Shown one piece after another: positions 47,317 through 58,657 of a stretch of 64,000 nt of DNA (its first letter is position 1; each line of letters starts with the position of its first letter). The stretch is taken from contig NC_087105.1 in assembly GCF_963855985.1 (NCBI RefSeq), positions 4,652,501 through 4,716,500 of the forward strand, given 5' to 3'. The notes beneath the pieces were generated by a model, which was not told the DNA's origin, did not search any database, and saw only the letters and a list, made by a program, of their open reading frames with translations. The translations under genes and the position numbers were made by a program. This stretch comes from Ostrinia nubilalis (taxonomy: Eukaryota > Arthropoda > Insecta > Lepidoptera > Crambidae).

Positions 47317-47616
47317 TCTTAACTCAGTGTTTTTCAACCTGTGGGTCGCGACCCCCGGGGGGGTCGCGAAGACTCTACAGGGGGGTCGCGAGAAGTCGTA
47401 AAAAGTACCTCAGTAAAAAAAATTCTTATAAAGACAGATTAATCTGAAATCATTATGCAAAAATGTTATATGGATTGAAGTATTCGGTTCTACAAACATC
47501 TTTGCAACATTTTAAAATGCATGAAAAAAAAAGCGATCGGTCGGGGGGTCGCCAAAATTTTTTTCTTACTAGGGGGGTCGTGTCATGAAAAAGGTTAAAA
47601 AAACACTGTCTTAACT
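47317..47616. mobile_element. hAT-type MITE with TSD TCTTAACT
   Basis: The element at 47325-47608 (284 bp) starts CAGTGTTTTTCAACCTGTGG and ends GGTTAAAAAAACACTG, with TCTTAACT at 47317-47324 and 47609-47616. Inner GGGTCGCGACCCC and GGGGGTCG blocks are typical of a hAT family found in many animals. Non-coding; the 71-codon minus frame at 47453-47668 is incidental. Confidence 0.93.
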
Positions 47617-48857
47617 TATTTAAAGAGTACCTATTGTAAACTTGTATACGGGAAATCTCCGGAATCATTACAAAATTCTTTCATCGTTTGAAAACCTTAT
47701 ATTTTTTACGGATGGGCATGTAGTCACCCTATGAATATTATGTCAATGTCTAACAGAGTTTGTTAAACCCAAGCAAAACCAGGGCGGAATGTGAATAAAG
47801 CTACCTTTTGTAAAACCCGTAGAGATGCACTCCATATCTCAACTGCGGAACAAATTCTTTTAAGAGGTCCGCCAAGTATTTTAATTATGAAAGGGTTTTC
47901 TATCGCGGCCGACGGTTCCGCATAATTTAACGAGATTTGCGAGTGTGAGTTTGAATAACATTGAGGGTTGGGCAAAGATAGGAAATTAATCATCGCGGTT
48001 TAGTTTGCTGTTTTGGTGGGGAAAATTAACATTAATAAGATAGTTAAGATTAAATTTTAGGTATTAAACCTCAATTCCGAAGTACTCGGGTGCTTACAAG
48101 TAAAGACTTAACCCTTTAATTGCCACGAAAACACTTTCAAATTAGTAAACTTAAGTTGGAATTGATTTTGTAGCGCTGTTTCCGACTTATTATTAGCCTT
48201 CAAGAAAATCCATTTACAAATAAATAACAAAATTTTGTTAAGTGACTCATGTTCAATTTGGAAATAAAACTGTAATATAACTCATGATGCAGCCCTTACC
48301 ATGCAGACAGCGCAAAGAGGAAGCGAGGGAAAATATTTCATACACGTCAATTAAAAAGCTGACGTGCTGCAGTGAAATGATCTGACTTTAACCCGGTACT
48401 TCGTTATTCATAAGAAACTAAAAAGATTTCGATTTTTATTGTACCTAATTGATATGGGAGAACTTAGTAACCTTTGTCAGTTTGGTGTCATCATAGGTAC
48501 CTACCATTAGTATAACATATTACTTAAATATAAAGAATTAGAAACTTCCCTAATGCCGAATAAAGTAAATATCTTTATTTACTTTATTCGGCGATAATAA
48601 AGTAAATTTCTTTTTTCTAAAACTAATTAATATAAAGAAAAACAACAATTACACTAATCAGGTCTTAATTACTCTAAAAAGCCTAATTAAGTTACAAAAA
48701 TACTTACCCATTGTTATCTCCCCTGCTCTCTTTATTAAAAAATACATGTTAATTAAAAATTTACAAAAGAGATCCACAACGAAAAAGAACTTAAGAATAA
48801 TGAAGGTGTAGCAAAAAATTAAGACACCACTAATTAATAACTGGAGCGAGAAAGTAA
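47617..48857. other. unassigned; palindrome at about 48551-48595
   Basis: GCCGAATAAAGTAAATA..TATTTACTTTATTCGGC (48554-48593) is a nearly perfect inverted repeat with a short loop. No gene recognised. Confidence 0.5.
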
Positions 48858-48984
48858 CTAAAAGGCACCCGCGGCGGCGGACGGGTTAACAGCGCTATCG
48901 GGCGGCATGAAAGAAATTCTCGCATTCATTAAAATTTGCGAAGATACTCGGGAACATAAATTTGTTAGTAAGAAAGAAAGAAAA

Positions 48985-49376
48985 AAAATTATATGATCAA
49001 ACGAACTTACCAAGTGAAGTTCGATCTGAATTATCCTGTTTTCGCCGAAGAGATTTATTTTACCGTGTAGTACCCCTGTACGACAAGCCAATCCGCACAC
49101 AATATTCAGCGTAGTAGTAGTAAAAAACAAAAGAGCGGGCAACCCCACCCCTACCACGCTGTGGGCTCGGTGTCCGAGCGGTCTCATTATATTTAGAGAA
49201 GAGATGACATTGACGTTTACCTCCAGGGAGGAAGATATATAAATCTTCGGGTTGGGAGGGACCTTAAATCTCTTCGGCGAAAACAGGATAATTCAGATCG
49301 AACTTCACTTGGTAAGTTCGTTTGATCATATAATTATCCTGTTTTCGCCTCCGAGATTTATTTTACCGTGTAGATG
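48985..49376 (-). repeat. compound inverted repeat containing the shared 158-bp segment, copy 1
   Basis: 49030-49187 (minus) matches 53937-54095 (plus) at about 97% by eye. It is flanked by an inverted repeat: 48988-49055 pairs with 49268-49335, including GGCGAAAACAGGATAATTCA and ACTTGGTAAGTTCGTTTG. A further partial copy, ATTATCCTGTTTTCGCCTCC..TTTACCGTGTAG, runs at 49334-49376. The 109-codon minus frame (48858-49187) starts in the shared block. It is most likely part of a DNA transposon or other repeat, not a host gene. Confidence 0.8.
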
Positions 49377-50206
49377 TTTAGAGCATGGATCAATGTCCAT
49401 GTTAAATGGTTAAGAGAGTAAATGTCAATGTACTAAATACATAATAAAGCAATTATTTTGTATTATAATCGTATTGCATCACTTATTCATAACAATAACA
49501 AGTATCACGGTCTCAACAAGATTTTGTTCATTATAGAGTATTATTATATACATTTATTTGTACTTCTATTAACTGTTAAGTACGACTACTGATTGTAAAA
49601 AGTTGCCAAGACAGTTGACAGAGCATCCTGTCTATCCAGCACACTGGCTAATTGTGTCAACGTTGACAGCGGCGCAAACCGCAGGCAATACTGCCGCGTG
49701 TCGCGTGCTGTGTGGGCCGAACACCCTCGTGTCGACACTCCTTTCCTATATGTATTTATCCAGTTTCATCTCAGAACTGAGCTTGACGACAGTAGTGGTT
49801 AACACCGAATCGATCACAGTGACTGCAAGGCTAACAGCTGATTGTTGTAAAATATAAGCTCACTTGCATTTTAATTAAATAAATAAATAATGTGGTTAAT
49901 TAAAACTTATTAATTTATTTGGATACAGTTTGACCAGTATTCCAAAACAGTATTAATTTGGATTCCAAGTAACACTGTTGCGAGGAAAAAGTTTGGTTTC
50001 TATTTAATAGCACCTTTTAATAACAATCTTTTGATTCTTGAAACCTGACCTATAAATTATAATATTTATTTAAATAATTATATATTTCAATAAATTATAT
50101 GATTTCACTAACGATATTGCTAAGCGGTGGTTATTTAATGTTATTATAGGATGCACCCGACTTTAGAATATTCTAAGAAAATAGAGTAAGGTAGGTACAA
50201 TAAAAA
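49377..50206. other. unassigned; GC-richer patch at 49600-49740
   Basis: The 84-codon plus frame at 49603-49857 lies in a GC-richer patch and has no recognised domain. AATAAATAAATAA follows at about 49879. The layout could belong to a degraded LTR. Confidence 0.35.
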
Positions 50207-50471
50207 ATATTTATTTGTCAGTCATTTGGTGTAGTGGTTTCGAAACGGACTACTATGCCGAGAGGTCCCGGGTTCGATCTCCGGCCGGGCAGAAATTGAA
50301 ATGATACATTTTAATTTCTGTGATGGGTCTAGGTGTTACTATGTATAATATGTACTTATGTATATAAAAACGGTATTTAAGTATGTTTATATCCGTTGTC
50401 TAGGACCCATAGCTTTGCTCAATTTGGGACTAGGAGCGTAGTGTAAAATGTCGAAGGAAGGATATTTATTT
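50207..50471 (+). mobile_element. tRNA-derived SINE
   Basis: The A box TGGTGTAGTGG (50227-50237) and B box GGTTCGATCTC (50271-50281) are spaced as in pol III promoters and sit in a tRNA-like head. The body (..GGTGTTACTATGTATAATATG..GTTTATATCCGTTGTCTAGG) and an ATTT-rich tail follow. ATATTTATTT flanks it at 50207-50216 and 50462-50471, a probable 10-bp target duplication. About 245 bp. The head is not an intact tRNA because the cloverleaf 3' half is replaced by the SINE body. Confidence 0.88.
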
Positions 50472-52196
50472 ATTATTTGCGGAGTGTATAGCGGAGTCTG
50501 GTACCTTTTGTTTGATCCACGACTGCCAAATACAAAACTCACTGCCAAGGAAAGGTAAGCTTAAATGGGCAATATGGTACTACTGATGTACCTGTTGCCC
50601 CAGCATTCTATTTTTTTTTTATTTTTTTTTTTATTTATTTTTTAGTGAAAAAACGTATTAACGTCTAAAAAAAAATGTTCGCCATTCTAAGGCGAATTAA
50701 TTGGAATTAATTCATGTTAATCGTGTAGAAATCTCTACGCCAGACGATAAAATATGAATTATGACTAAATATCAAACAAAGTTCAAGAAACAAAAAATAG
50801 GTTTATGTCATGTACTGAAACCAAAGCGTCTAACATTTTCTGAGACAATATTAAACCAAGCTCCTACTTCGTGTCTTTATTCAGACACCTTGATTCAGTC
50901 AGCTTCAGTATTATGACTGTGATGATTGAATTTTTATAATCATGCTAAGAAAAAATAACAAAATACTAATTCTCAATTTATACTTCATAGAAAGGGAAGA
51001 AAGTCTCATTCATTATTATGAGTTTGTGGCAGCGTTATCGATTCGTAAAATAATATCGCATTATTTTTTGGTATTATTAAAAAATGTCCTTAATCTAAAC
51101 TAAAGGTTACAAGTAGTGGTAGTACTGGTAGGTACCTACATAATACATAGTTTATTTTATGTGGTTGATTCGTTCTTTGACTGACCAAAGTCCACTAGTC
51201 CGGTTGTTATTACAAGCGGCCCGATTTCTTTTTTGATGCGTCAATAATTTTCTATTACATTGATTACAATGTAATTATTATTGTGTTATATTTATAAAGG
51301 CATAGTTATTATCGCTTTAACGCATAATAAGATACTTTGCTTGTCTAAAAGATTTAGCAAGATAAGAAATGATTCAATGTATTTCATGAAGTCGCATCTC
51401 TTCTTATGAGAATTCTAACGTTATACATAAATAATTTATACGAACCAATTGTAAAACAGTACATGGAGTTAAAACTGACCTTTTTTTTTTATAGTAAATA
51501 AATAATAATAATGATGATGAAGCCTTACTTTGTAAGACTATCAATAGTATTATTAGCATTAATCATATTACATTGATTAGTAGGTACAAACCTACATAAT
51601 AATGTTTTTCCAATACAAGAAAAAAAATGACGTCATCTTATATACCGATACCGATACAGTTTAAGGAAGCTCTTAGATTTTATCTATTATTCATAGATAC
51701 AAGCTGGTGAGACGTCATGAATAAAAAAAATAAACTTTGTAAAAATATCAGGGCTAAAGAAAGGCCGCAAAGAGACAAACAAAAATGTTGCCTGTTTGTT
51801 CAGATACAAAACAAACATCCGTTAAAATAAGACCATAATTCTATTTGCTTTTCAGTGGCTATCGTGTTTATGTAATAAACATATTATATTAATAAGTTTC
51901 TTTAAACCAAATGAATCTTTTGTTAAAGTTTAATTGCGGTTAAAATATCATCCCTTTTGAAGTGCTTAAACCACATAAACTTTGTTTAGCATCTTATATA
52001 AACACTATCTAAGTCCACCATCTAGGAACATTTTTTTTTTTTTTTTATCAAGTGGGTAATCTCAGAATGTACTCGTGTCGACGGATGCGATTAAGAATAT
52101 TCTTAATATCAACGTCTCTGCGCCGACGTGTATAATTATTTGTTATGTATAATTAATTATGTTTACTCGCATGGTTATGATGATTATGAAAAAAAA
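50472..52196. other. unassigned AT-rich sequence
   Basis: No coding frame of note and no terminal repeats. T-runs lie at 50610-50640 and 52030-52046. Confidence 0.4.
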
Positions 52197-52310
52197 TCAT
52201 CTGGGTTCGAATCGGGAATCAAATAGGTATCTCGGTACAATAAATTCTGTAACCGGAATATTAGGTACATTGCATTTAAAATAACAATATTTTAAGCGGC
52301 CAGCACATAC

Positions 52311-52499
52311 CTGTACATAGATGGCGCGTCGTCTAGGGACGCGGGTTACCTTGGTGTTCTGGTCGGTCTTTAATGGCGCTTCCCGCGTTGCGCTGGCAGC
52401 GCTGGGCATGCGGCGGCGGCGGCGCGGCGCTGCGGCGTAAATAACGGCGCCTGCGCTTGTGGAAGGCGGCGTGGTTGCGCCGCGGGCGGGTGATAGGTC
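52311..52499 (-). other. candidate coding first exon in a CpG-rich block
   Basis: On minus, a frame stays open from 52499 past a strong splice donor, TACAG|GTATGT (donor at 52305-52310). From ATG at 52409 to the donor are exactly 33 codons, beginning MPSAASATREAPLK and ending RRRAIYVQ. An alternative donor CCAAG|GTAACC lies at 52349. The surrounding 52320-52560 is strongly GC- and CpG-rich, unlike anything nearby, and includes a GCC/CGG repeat before the ATG. It suggests the 5' end of a host gene whose next exon lies to the left. No protein family was recognised. Confidence 0.35.
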
Positions 52500-53104
52500 T
52501 TAGCCCATCATACCATACAGCAGGGCGTAGCTTGTCGGTACGGCCTCTGTATAAAGCCTCGATTCACACAGTTATGCGAACGGCTAGAGCTTAAATTATA
52601 TATTCAGTGCAGCAGCCTGGATTAGTTGTCATATCAAATAAATACCTCTTTTCCCGTTTTAGAGGATTATAATGAGTTATAGTTGTCGACCGTCGATGTA
52701 ATTGGTCGACCGACCGGAAATGTAGAAAGATCTTTGTAAGTTTCCAACAAAAAAATGTGAGACTGATAAGTACTCACAATCACAATGTCAGTTAATATGA
52801 GTCGTTGCATAGAAAAAACGACATATTGTCATACTTCATATATAAAGTAGGCATTTATTTCCACTTCGACTCGGTTCGGTCAACAAACCGGCCTAAGGTT
52901 TATTTAGAATCTTTTATTCTGACCTTATAATAGCAAGTAATGAATCTACATAAATGCACTTTGAATTTTGATCTGATACTTATTTCTTTCTTACTAGAAT
53001 TTGTATTTAGACCAATATCGATTGGTGTAATGTATAAAAATACGAAACAACAAAATTATTCAGTTACCCTTTGTAGCATTGAACAATGTGTATGGCCACA
53101 GGGT
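52500..53104. other. unassigned; rest of the CpG-rich block, then AT-rich
   Basis: 52500-52560 continues the GC-rich block. On plus, TATAAAGC occurs at about 52551. The remainder is AT-rich with no feature. Confidence 0.35.
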
Positions 53105-53205
53105 CATCGGTCGTTATAAAAGCAGGCGGAGGCTCGACTGGGGCGAGTGCGTCCGCGGCGCCGGGTCATCATGCTCCAAGACAGTTGATGGTTCATAAGG
53201 TGTAA
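53105..53205 (+). promoter_or_regulatory. candidate TATA-type core promoter
   Basis: TATAAAAG at 53115-53122 sits in an abrupt GC-rich block (GGCGGAGG..GTCCGCGGCGCCGGGTC). A start would fall near 53145. The first ATG after that (53169) gives only a five-codon frame (MLQDS). CATAAG|GTGTAAG at about 53199 could be a splice donor. Together with the minus-strand candidate exon about 600 bp away this would make a divergent pair. Alternatively it is the promoter of a decayed LTR element. Confidence 0.3.
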
Positions 53206-53364
53206 GGCCAAGAAGGCAAGCTCTTAATGTGGGTAGTTTCGTACAAACGCAACATTTTTCTGTATGAGCTCATTATGTTCTGTTTTTACGGCTTTTAAAA
53301 ATGGCCGAAAAGAAGATACTTAACTCGTAAAAGTGAATAATATTACAATACCTGGCTATCTCGG

Positions 53365-53720
53365 TAGTTAATATCTCGTTTTTACTCGCTAGAGCAAAAA
53401 AACGGCTACTGGTTAAAAAATAACCGAACATAAAGTGGCTGCTGGTTAATATCTCGTATTAACGCTACTGGTTAAAAAATGACCCGCAAAAATGACCGAA
53501 TATAAAGTGGTTGCTGGTTAATATCTCGTATTAACTCGCTAGAGCAGAAAATGGCTACTGGGTAACATCTCGCATTACCTCGGAGAAAAAAATGGCTACT
53601 GGGTAACATCTCGCATTACCTCGGAGCAAAAGAATGGCTACTGGGTAACATCTCGCATTACCTCGGAGCAAAAAAATGGCTACTGGTTAACATCGCGCGT
53701 TAACTTGGAGCTAAAAATGG
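53365..53720. repeat. minisatellite, about 42-bp units with palindromic cores
   Basis: ATGGCTACTGG recurs at 53551, 53592, 53634 and 53676 (41-42 bp apart), with looser units upstream. Each unit holds a 19-nt palindromic core: 53445-53463 and 53517-53535 (GTTAATATCTCGTATTAAC), 53561-53579, 53602-53620 and 53644-53662 (GGTAACATCTCGCATTACC), and 53686-53704 (GTTAACATCGCGCGTTAAC). Stem positions change in pairs between unit types. No flanking genes resemble a CRISPR system and the host is eukaryotic. Confidence 0.88.
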
Positions 53721-53936
53721 GTCAAAGTTACGCGTCGTGTCACAACGCTTATAATAAAAATGTACGAGCACTTACACAAAATAGTTGTTACAACCAACCT
53801 TGTGTTGGGTCTAATTCTCGTCACTACACTGCACAACTTAAAATAATTACGTTTTTTGTCGGTAAAAACGTCCTGGTGACGTCACTTAAGCATTTTTCTT
53901 ATACTGCGTGCGGTCGTTGCGCGTGCGCACAAAGGA

Positions 53937-54095
53937 ATGAGACCGCTCGGACACCGAGCCCACAGCGTGGTAGGGGTGGGGTTGCCCGCTCTTTTGTTTT
54001 TTACTACTACTACGCTGAATATTGTGTGCGGATTGGCTTGTCGTACAGGGGTACTACACGGTAAAATAAATCTCGGAGGCGAAAACAGGATAATT
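53937..54095 (+). repeat. shared 158-bp segment, copy 2
   Basis: Nearly the same as the complement of 49030-49187, from ATGAGACCGCTCGGACACC to GGCGAAAACAGGATAATT. On the sense strand it opens a frame beginning MRPLGHRAHSVVGVG, seen in both copies. Outside the segment the two loci are unrelated, so this is a dispersed repeat. Confidence 0.85.
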
Positions 54096-54129
54096 AGTAG
54101 TTACGTTTCTTTTCCACAAATTGTGGAAT

Positions 54130-54182
54130 TCCTTGGGGGAGGAGGCCTTTGTCCAGCAGTGGACGTCCTTCGGCTGAAACGA
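54130..54182 (+). mobile_element. RTE-type LINE tail fragment
   Basis: TGGGGGAGGAGGCCTTTGTC then CAGCAGTGGACGTCCTTCGG matches the end of ORF2 seen at 35329-35366. A short ACGAACGA-type tail replaces (ATG)n. Confidence 0.7.
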
Positions 54183-54790
54183 ACGCACGAACGTTGTAAA
54201 AAAAACCGAAAGTTTACTTTATGCCACAGAACAGGTATTCTAAATCCTCTATCACATTACTATTTAGATAGCTTGAGATCGAGTTAAGATAGAAGTGATT
54301 AAAAATTTTCATTCCATCACTTCACCTTTCGACGTAGCTATCATAATATCCGAACATTTTCACGATACATCGCCACGGTCTAAATCTTCTATTACCTTCG
54401 TAGAATTTAGACAGTGAAATCGACGATAGAAGTAATCAAAAATTTTCATAATAACTGACCATTTCCACGTAACATCGCCCCGGCCAGTTGACGTATAAGT
54501 CACTCCAACCGGACAATTTTACGGCAGATTCCGGTAATGGGGGTTGTCAACAGTCCCGCATAATTATCTACGGGATTCGACCCCCATTCACAGCCATCTG
54601 ACCCTAGCCCTCATCACTGCAAAAATTGTTTGCTCTACCAACAAGGGCTGGCAAAAACAATTTGTTCAAGACCCAAATAAAGTACGGTTAAAACAAACAA
54701 CGATTTTGTACCCGTCAAAAAACAGTGTAACATAAATATTTGCTCATTTCTCCTTCATTTGGCTGATTGATCAAAACATTACATTGTTAA
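54183..54790. other. unassigned; loose repeat at 54290-54500
   Basis: ATAGAAGT(G/A)AT(T/C)AAAAATTTTCAT occurs at about 54289 and 54427 and CATCGCC at about 54370 and 54472, a loose direct repeat of about 110-140 bp. No gene recognised. Confidence 0.4.
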
Positions 54791-54916
54791 TTAGGGCTGG
54801 GTTGAACCATCTTAATTCAACTTTGACAAACGTCAAAAATGTGTCAAACTTCATACAAAAAGCATCGATTATTGATAACGTTACGGTTAAAATAAGATGG
54901 TGCAACTCAGCCTAAG
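54791..54916. mobile_element. palindromic MITE, GGCTGAGTTGCACC family
   Basis: TTAGGGCTGGGTTGAACCAT..CTTTGACAAACGTCAAAAAT..TAAAATAAGATGGTGCAACTCAGCC. Typical length and interior. Confidence 0.85.
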
Positions 54917-56272
54917 TGATGTTAGAAATAGCTAACTTAGATTTTTAGAAAAATAATATTCAAAGCAAAAGTAACTAATATAGGTATTCCAATAGAAGAA
55001 TTCCCCTCTGATTTCAATTTTAGGAGTAAAGATTTTTTGTTTAAGAAATGTCACATTTAATCATTGTGAAATGAGATGAATCTTTCTCGAAAGACAAATA
55101 ATATTTGGGCAGACAGTCCCTATAATAAACTTGAGTTCTCGAGTATTTTTAGGTCCTGCGCAAACATAGAACTCAGTTTTAGTAACTACATTTTTTTAAT
55201 TGATACTTATAAACTTGTAATAAGTTGACCAGCCAATTGAACAGACGACAGGACATCACACTATACATTATTGTTGTAAAATAGATTATATTGCAACATC
55301 ATAAGATGCAACAGCTTGATTGATGTTCATCGCTTTTCTGCACAAAAGTTAATCGAAACAACGTGTTAAAATTATAATCACAGCCATAAATCTTGTATAA
55401 AAACTTATAGCCTAAACTTTAATAACCATAGTATACATTTGGTCATTTGTTAAGTATTAAGATTTACAAGAAAATTAATATACGAGTAGATGTCGCAAGC
55501 AAAACCCAGCAGCGATTGAGCGAGTAAAATAAAAGATGTTTCGAATTTTTTGTCCAAAAGATTACAAAAACCTTTCAATAGGTAATAATGCGAGTCGGAC
55601 TTCGACTAAAGAGCAAAAAACAAGATCTATCGTTATAATAAATACAATCCATTACCTATCTAAAATAATGACAAGATTGAACTACGAGTCTTCGTCTAGA
55701 TTAATTCGACTCACAAGCACGAGTGATTTCAGATTTCTTATTATTATCAATATTACGAGTAATTTACTTTTTGTTATTGAATGTCATGTTTGGAACAAGA
55801 TTTTTTCTATCAATTTGTAACTCGAATGAACAATGTGTTCAAATGACAGTTTATAAAACAATAATCAAAGGGACTTAACTTATACCTATCATTACGAATG
55901 TTAAAACAAAGTGAACCCCAAAAGCATTACGTACATCCAAATCTCCTCGAAAATAGGGTAATTTGGGTCATTTCCAGGGTGTAAGGGACAGGTTAGCAAA
56001 AACTAGCGAACTGTAATCAATGTCCCCAACTCGTTAACTTTAGTTTTTCTATGGGGAAAGTGAAAACTGAAAGCTATACCATTTTCTATATTAATCCTGC
56101 AATGAATTAAGAAATTATAAAAACAAACCATTTTTATGGGTAAAGATTAAGAATTTTCCGGGAAAATATTCCACTAATTTTTAATGCTGAAGCATGATCT
56201 GGAATGATTGTTAAGATTTTATATACGCTATTATACCAAATAATGAAAAGTAAAGGTTATGTTAATATTTAA
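54917..56272. other. unassigned AT-rich sequence
   Basis: The 94-codon plus frame at 55536-55820 is AT-driven and without a domain. Nothing else recognised. Confidence 0.4.
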
Positions 56273-56405
56273 GCCTAGACGCAGACCGCCGACTTTTAGT
56301 TGTCCGATAGTTGGGCCCGATTCTAATTTGTATGAAGAATCGACCGATACCAAATCTGTGTAATGTGCGCACTTTCATACATTTCCATACTGCACAAAAG
56401 CGAGA
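56273..56405. mobile_element. diverged MITE, CCTAGGCGCAGA family
   Basis: AGCCTAGACGCAGACCGCC..GATTCTAATTTGTATGAAGA..TGTGTAATGTGCGCACTTTC matches 12348-12523 in part. The right terminus is degraded. Confidence 0.6.
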
Positions 56406-57738
56406 CCCAACTAATAATAACCTTTAAAAATACGAAAAAATGACACAATGATGCCAGGTTAAACCCAGAAACACTGTCAGCAGATACTACCAGTAAACTA
56501 ATTATCTCCGTAACATAAAAGATCTATAGTAAAAAATTCTGTCATCACAACTAAAAATAATTTCCCTAAAAGGGCGGCAAGGGGTGAACCGTCCGAGACT
56601 CCAAGTGGCTACAATCGGAGCGAGACAAAGACATTAGTTAGCAGCGATAATAAGCGCTCGCCTTAATCATAAAATCCTTTTCGTCTCCCGGCCTACTTAC
56701 TGGAACTAGGACGAGAGGTCTTGATACTTTCATTTTCTTTTGTAAACATATTTTTTGCGCCAGTCAAACTTGTTACATTTACAATCTTTTTGAAACGAAT
56801 GTTTTAATCTAAGAATTTAACATCCAATCAAAACAAAGTATTGAGAAAATGATAGTAATTAGTTACACTTAATTATATTGGCAGTCTGTCTTCGCGTTAC
56901 CTTTTCACGCAAATTAAAACCAAATTAGTCTTTAATTAACTGTAAAATCAATTTGCATGATTTTAATATCAAAAATTGATTTCAATATCAGTAAATAATT
57001 TTATCAGGGAGTCGATTCTTCCTTAAACAATATAGCCCTAAATAAAAGAGATTAAAAGCAAAATCCCATAAAAGGCTTATTGACCTATTTCGTTCACCCC
57101 AAAATAAAACAGCAAAAAAGTTGATCGCTTAATCGTTTTTCGAACATTATTCGAATTTCCATCGCGGAACAAACTTCGATTCTCTTGTTCGGAAACACTT
57201 AACTTCGCGATCATATTTCCCGAACAAATATCAAATAACCGTGGGCGTAGTTTCTTTAGGAATCTAATTTCGCTGGAACAAAATGGAGGCGTCTGAGATA
57301 TAGCGTTGTCGCGGGCTTGTGTAATTTCTGCTATCTACTAATTAACACTTAGGAAGTGATTTGAAATCTACGGAATCTAATTAAAATAATCACGAATCTG
57401 CAACAGCTCACTGCTTCTGATTCTGCAATAGTAACGGCAGCGGAGTGTACTTTTTGGCTTAAAGTTTCCAGTTAGTCCCAGAAGAAAATAAGTAGAGTAC
57501 TTAGGATTAATTTAGCAGTAGCGAAAACTCTTCCAATTTTCAGCCACCAGTAGGTATTACCTCCCAGTTGAAGTATGGTATGACCTTGAAGTCATTTTAA
57601 TATCAATTTATTTATGAGGTAGGTACTACACAACTAAGAGAAATAATTATAAGGTCAGATACTCTTGTTTTACCCCTTTAACTTTTGACAGCTTAAGGTC
57701 GCTAGCGTTACGCCATCAAGTAGCAAAATGGTACAAAA
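56406..57738. other. unassigned AT-rich sequence
   Basis: No frame, hairpin or repeat of note. AGGGCGGCAAGGGGTGAACC at about 56570 is a small GC-rich patch. Confidence 0.4.
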
Positions 57739-57837
57739 CGGGACTATAATTCCCACCGCTGCAACTCCTGTGTAGCCAGGATCTACAGCTTATCCGAAAA
57801 TAAAAACCCAACCAGTGAAGGTCAAGTATGTCCCGGG
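57739..57837. repeat. second copy of the 110-bp short element
   Basis: CGGGACTATAATTCCCACC..GCAACTCCTGTGTAGCCAGG..GTCAAGTATGTCCCGG corresponds to 221-328, 57 kb away. No flanking duplication is visible, so it is older or landed with a deletion. Confidence 0.8.
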
Positions 57838-57929
57838 GGAAAGTTAAACTATATTGGACCCGTAACGAAATTAATCAGAAGAACATAGGAAATATATCGA
57901 ATAATATGGCACAAGTAATATAAAGGTAC

Positions 57930-58148
57930 TAGCTTTCCGCCCGCGAATTCGGCCGCGTGAAATTTTGTCTGTCACAGAAAAACTTTTTCGCGCGCGTCCC
58001 TGTTGCAATAACCGGGATAAAAGCTATCCTATATCCTTTCCCAGGACTCAAACTATCTCTATGCCAAATTTCATCAAAATCGGTTCAGGGGTTTAGGCGT
58101 GAAAGCAAGACAGACAGAGTTACTTTCGCATTTATAATATTAGTATAG
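57930..58148 (-). mobile_element. LINE-like 3' end
   Basis: Starts ACTAGCTTTCCGCCCGCG and ends CTTTCGCATTTATAATATTAGTAT. It is the inverse of 42391-42594. The 63-codon plus frame at 57957-58148 is a reading of the repeat. Confidence 0.7.
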
Positions 58149-58652
58149 AAGTATAGATTACTTTGCCAATAGCCAAGTTATTCGAACTAGAAAATAGTAA
58201 CTACCTTAACATTTTAACCAAATTTCGGCCACTGGTTCGCGAGACCATTTTCAGAAATCTAGTTAAAGATGCGCCTGCGCGCTCTTATAGCGTTAGAGAT
58301 TGCATTAGATGACTAATTGCGCACCGGCCCACAATCGGGACAGATTGAAACGCACACGTCTATCGGGACACGCAATTTTCAACTTTATCCCATTCCAATA
58401 ACTCCCTATCTATATGCACAGACGTTTGCTTGATGCAGCATGTTAAAATATGCATGTCAGCTCGCGATTTGGAACTTTATTGCCTAAGTCGTTAGGCACA
58501 TGAAAGTGCAAGGGATGCACGTTACATGAATTGGGCCATCGGCCGTTGAGTGAGCCAACGTATATAAATAACTTGAACTATAGAAATACAGCTGTGCTAA
58601 TAAGTAAGTATGCAGTTTTGGATAGAAATGGACCAGATGCAATATATCTGTG
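58149..58652. other. no feature recognised
   Basis: Unassigned sequence just before the copia target duplication. Confidence 0.4.
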
Positions 58653-58657
58653 AAGAT

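Noticed and set aside
48858..49187. 109-codon minus frame as a host gene
   Set aside because: It begins within a repeat found elsewhere in the window with unrelated flanks.
50220..50291. tRNA gene
   Set aside because: A and B boxes are present, but the sequence continues into a SINE body with an ATTT tail and target duplication, and no complete cloverleaf is apparent.
53365..53720. CRISPR array
   Set aside because: Units are contiguous with no unique spacers, no cas genes are near, and the DNA is eukaryotic.
53705..54287. 119- and 116-codon plus frames as genes
   Set aside because: They overlap each other in different frames and consist of minisatellite edge, the shared repeat and an RTE tail.
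42400..58148. 63-codon frames with a shared PGLKLSLCQ string (42400-42591 minus, 57957-58148 plus)
   Set aside because: Identical peptides result from the same LINE-like 3' end in both places; it is a non-coding region of the repeat.
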